A stretch of DNA of 43,031 nt from the NCBI GenBank assembly GCA_023145375.1, contig JAGLDY010000006.1:1-43031 (forward strand), read 5' to 3'. Shown here one piece after another: positions 41,246 through 43,031 of this stretch; within the stretch, counting starts at the first letter, position 1; every line of letters begins with the position of its first letter. Source of the stretch: Candidatus Sabulitectum sp. Lineage in GTDB: Bacteria > Fermentibacterota > Fermentibacteria > Fermentibacterales > JCC-6. Below the pieces are notes generated by a model. That model was not told the origin of the DNA and did not search any database. It worked only from the letters and a program-made list of their open reading frames with translations. Position numbers and translations under genes: made by a program.

Positions 41246-42538
41246 ATGAAAAGATCTTTGAACTTTGCTGTAGTGCTCATGGTCTGCGCTTTGTTCGCAG
41301 GCTCTGCACTGGCAACAAACGGAATGAACATGATAGGCTACAGCGTACGCTCATCCGGTATGGGTGGAGCAGATGCAGCTGTTGACGGCAGCTTCGCAGG
41401 TGTTGCCGGTAACCCAGCCACTATGGGTAAAGTCGCTGACCAGGGCATAGCTGTTGGAGTTTCCATTCTTATGCCCAAACTCAATGTCTCCAATGATGCA
41501 ATGGGAATGGGGCTTGATCTTGATGGTGAAGATCAGATATTCCCTCTTCCCTATCTTGCCTACACACAGAGACTGGGTGCTGATTCCCCATGGGTTCTCG
41601 GTCTGGAAGCTTACGCGCAGGGTGGAATGGGCGTGGAATTCCTTAACTTCCCAACCAGCGCAACCACTTCAGATAAAATTTCATCGAATGTTATGTTCAT
41701 GAGACTCACCGGTGCTGCCAGCTACCAGGTGAACGAAAAACTTACACTGGGTCTTTCGGCAATTGGCGGTTACGCCAAGATGGACTTCGCCATGTTCCCA
41801 GGTGGCCCCGGTGGGATGGACGTTACAGATATGACTGATATGGGTTTTGCAGGACGCTTTGGTCTGCAGTTCAAGGTCTGTGACAGAATGACCCTGGGTG
41901 CTGTTTACACATCCGAGGCATCTCTTGATCTTTCAGGCGGTAATGCAGCCATTAACTTTGGTCCTGAAATGGGTGGCGTGATCGATTACGCCGCAGAGAT
42001 GAAAGACTTCGCATGGCCCCAGGAGGCAGAGTTCGGCATCGCCTTCCAGCCCACTTCCGATCTGCTTATCGCCGTAGACACAAAGTGGATCGACTGGGAG
42101 TCATCAATGGATGTAGTTACCCTTGAAGTCAGTGATCCCCCAACAGGATACCCTTCTGCACCATTCCCTGACGGCCTGGGCGGCTACACAAACGCTATGC
42201 CCTTCCAGATGAAGTGGGAAAGCCAGATGGTCTACGCTCTTGGTGTAGAGTATTCGATCAACGAGATGAACACTGTGAGAACCGGTTTCAACTACGGCAA
42301 GAACCCTGTTCCCGATAATTACCTCTCCCCTCTCTTCCCTGCCATAGTGGAGACGCATGTAACACTGGGATACGGCCTTGATCTCGGAAACCTGGGATTC
42401 GATCTTGCTTACGAGCTTGGTCTTGATAATACCCAGACCAACAACAACGAGAACGCAATGGTAAATCCATTCGGTCCTGGAACCACCGTGAGTCACTCAC
42501 AAAATACCATACATTTCGAAACTGCATACTCTTTCTAA
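41246..42538 (+). CDS. OmpP1/FadL/TodX-family outer membrane transporter
   Basis: 430 residues with a signal peptide (KRSLNFAVVLMVCALFAGSALA) and the FadL N-terminal hatch features: GYSVRSSGMGGADAAVDGS, then AGNPATMGKV, the NPA motif typical of the family. The rest alternates amphipathic beta-strands with Gly/Asn loops and ends in a Phe-terminated strand (TIHFETAYSF). Function by family: uptake of fatty acids or other hydrophobic compounds across the outer membrane. A Met/Gly-rich loop (MFPGGPGGMDVTDMTDM, ~residues 183-200) is a local peculiarity. Single-gene transcript with its own promoter and terminator. Confidence 0.88.
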   Translation: MKRSLNFAVVLMVCALFAGSALATNGMNMIGYSVRSSGMGGADAAVDGSFAGVAGNPATMGKVADQGIAVGVSILMPKLNVSNDAMGMGLDLDGEDQIFPLPYLAYTQRLGADSPWVLGLEAYAQGGMGVEFLNFPTSATTSDKISSNVMFMRLTGAASYQVNEKLTLGLSAIGGYAKMDFAMFPGGPGGMDVTDMTDMGFAGRFGLQFKVCDRMTLGAVYTSEASLDLSGGNAAINFGPEMGGVIDYAAEMKDFAWPQEAEFGIAFQPTSDLLIAVDTKWIDWESSMDVVTLEVSDPPTGYPSAPFPDGLGGYTNAMPFQMKWESQMVYALGVEYSINEMNTVRTGFNYGKNPVPDNYLSPLFPAIVETHVTLGYGLDLGNLGFDLAYELGLDNTQTNNNENAMVNPFGPGTTVSHSQNTIHFETAYSF

Positions 42539-42554
42539 GAACCTGCAGTTCAGT

Positions 42555-42589
42555 AACCGCGTCTGGCTAAGTGTCAGGCGCGGTTTTTT
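42555..42589 (+). terminator. Rho-independent terminator after the FadL-like gene
   Basis: AACCGCGTCTG pairs with CAGGCGCGGTT (11 bp with one G-U) around a 9-nt loop and is followed by six T residues in all. Confidence 0.85.
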
Positions 42590-42633
42590 GCATTATCTTT
42601 CCGTTTGCAGGCAAATGATGAAGGGCTGGTGCG

Positions 42634-43031
42634 GTGAAAAAACTGCTGGGAATGACATTTATTGAACTAGAGAACTGGCTGGTGAATGAATTGCATCAGA
42701 AGCCATTCAGAGCCAAACAGCTGTTCACATGGCTTCATTTCAGAAGAGTTACCTCTTTTGATCAGATGACGGATCTGTCACTTAAGTTCAGGAACGTACT
42801 TGAATCCACCGCTGAGATAACTCGCCCTGAAGAAGTGAACAAAGTCGAGTCCGAAGACGGTACGGTTAAGTACCTGCTTCAACTTCCATCCGGTCCTGCA
42901 GAATCAGTGCTTATTCCCGAACCTCCCCGTTTCACAGCATGTCTTTCCACCCAGTACGGATGCCGCATGGGGTGCAAATTCTGCATGACAGGCCTGGCAG
43001 GATTCCATGGGAACATGTCGGCAGACGAGAT
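42634..43031 (+). CDS. rlmN: 23S rRNA (adenine-2503-C2)-methyltransferase RlmN (partial, N-terminal 132 residues)
   Basis: Radical SAM enzyme that methylates A2503 of 23S rRNA and A37 of some tRNAs. It starts at GTG 42634 behind AAGGG (8-nt spacing) and runs off the right end. Seen: the N-terminal helical RNA-binding part (KPFRAKQLFTWLH), LPSGPAESVLIPEP, and CLSTQYGCRMGCKFCMTG with the CX3CX2C radical SAM cluster motif, followed by GLAGFHGN. The conserved FRAKQL and FCMTG make RlmN preferred over Cfr. Confidence 0.93.
   Translation, partial: MKKLLGMTFIELENWLVNELHQKPFRAKQLFTWLHFRRVTSFDQMTDLSLKFRNVLESTAEITRPEEVNKVESEDGTVKYLLQLPSGPAESVLIPEPPRFTACLSTQYGCRMGCKFCMTGLAGFHGNMSADE

Overview
The window looks like a chromosomal segment of an uncultivated, Gram-negative-type bacterium, probably from an FCB-superphylum or related candidate phylum (Fermentibacteria-, Eisenbacteria- or WOR-like). 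This placement is an inference. It rests on an outer membrane toolkit (porin-like barrel, FadL/OmpP1, two small beta-barrels, LolC/E-type permease, LpxL-type acyltransferase), several lipoproteins with beta-propellers, two giant C25 (gingipain-like) peptidases, and C-terminal FlgD-like/type IX-like tails on four exported proteins. The genes are tightly packed with many 4-nt stop/start overlaps. I saw no rRNA, tRNA, CRISPR array, transposase or prophage gene.

Layout. 1-1300: a partial porin-like gene, divergent from a prepilin peptidase. 1301-4456 (minus): a promoter-driven operon DUF6504-like > dinB > DUF72 > YncE-like lipoprotein. 4546-11010 (minus): an eight-gene operon gpsA > GHL10 glycosidase-like > walJ-like > barrel > lipoprotein > aroB > tatC > glycosyltransferase. 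11122-13771 (plus): a 6-bladed-propeller lipoprotein and a secreted esterase, closed by a strong two-way terminator at 13778-13805. 13828-18407 (minus): an FG-GAP repeat protein with an in-frame UGA, a small barrel, an uncharacterised Cys-rich Rossmann-like protein, an LpxL-type acyltransferase and a DUF362-ferredoxin. The last two are continuous with a diguanylate cyclase and ppdK (18415-23535).

23685-32952 (minus): C25 peptidase > sirtuin > C25 peptidase > TPR protein, with 4-nt overlaps at the first two junctions. 33027-36032 (plus): LolC/E-like permease > transglutaminase-like > DUF89 phosphatase. 36059-37830 (minus): MTAP > thiL. 37956-41099 (plus): a cyclase-AAA-TPR signalling protein. 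41246-42538 (plus): FadL-like porin with a CRP-like palindrome inside its promoter. The window ends in rlmN.

Most notable: (1) the UGA at codon 99 of the FG-GAP protein is in frame, aligns with a Cys codon of a sister repeat and is followed at selenocysteine-like spacing by a perfect 8-bp hairpin; (2) the divergent pair C25 peptidase/LolE has perfect Shine-Dalgarno sequences but no ATG/GTG/TTG at the right place, pointing to near-cognate starts (CTG and ATA); (3) a sirtuin is translationally coupled between two active-looking C25 peptidases; (4) the class III cyclase has substitutions at conserved catalytic positions and lies next to a CRP-like operator. No intergenic stretch exceeds 300 nt; the longest is 12241-12508.
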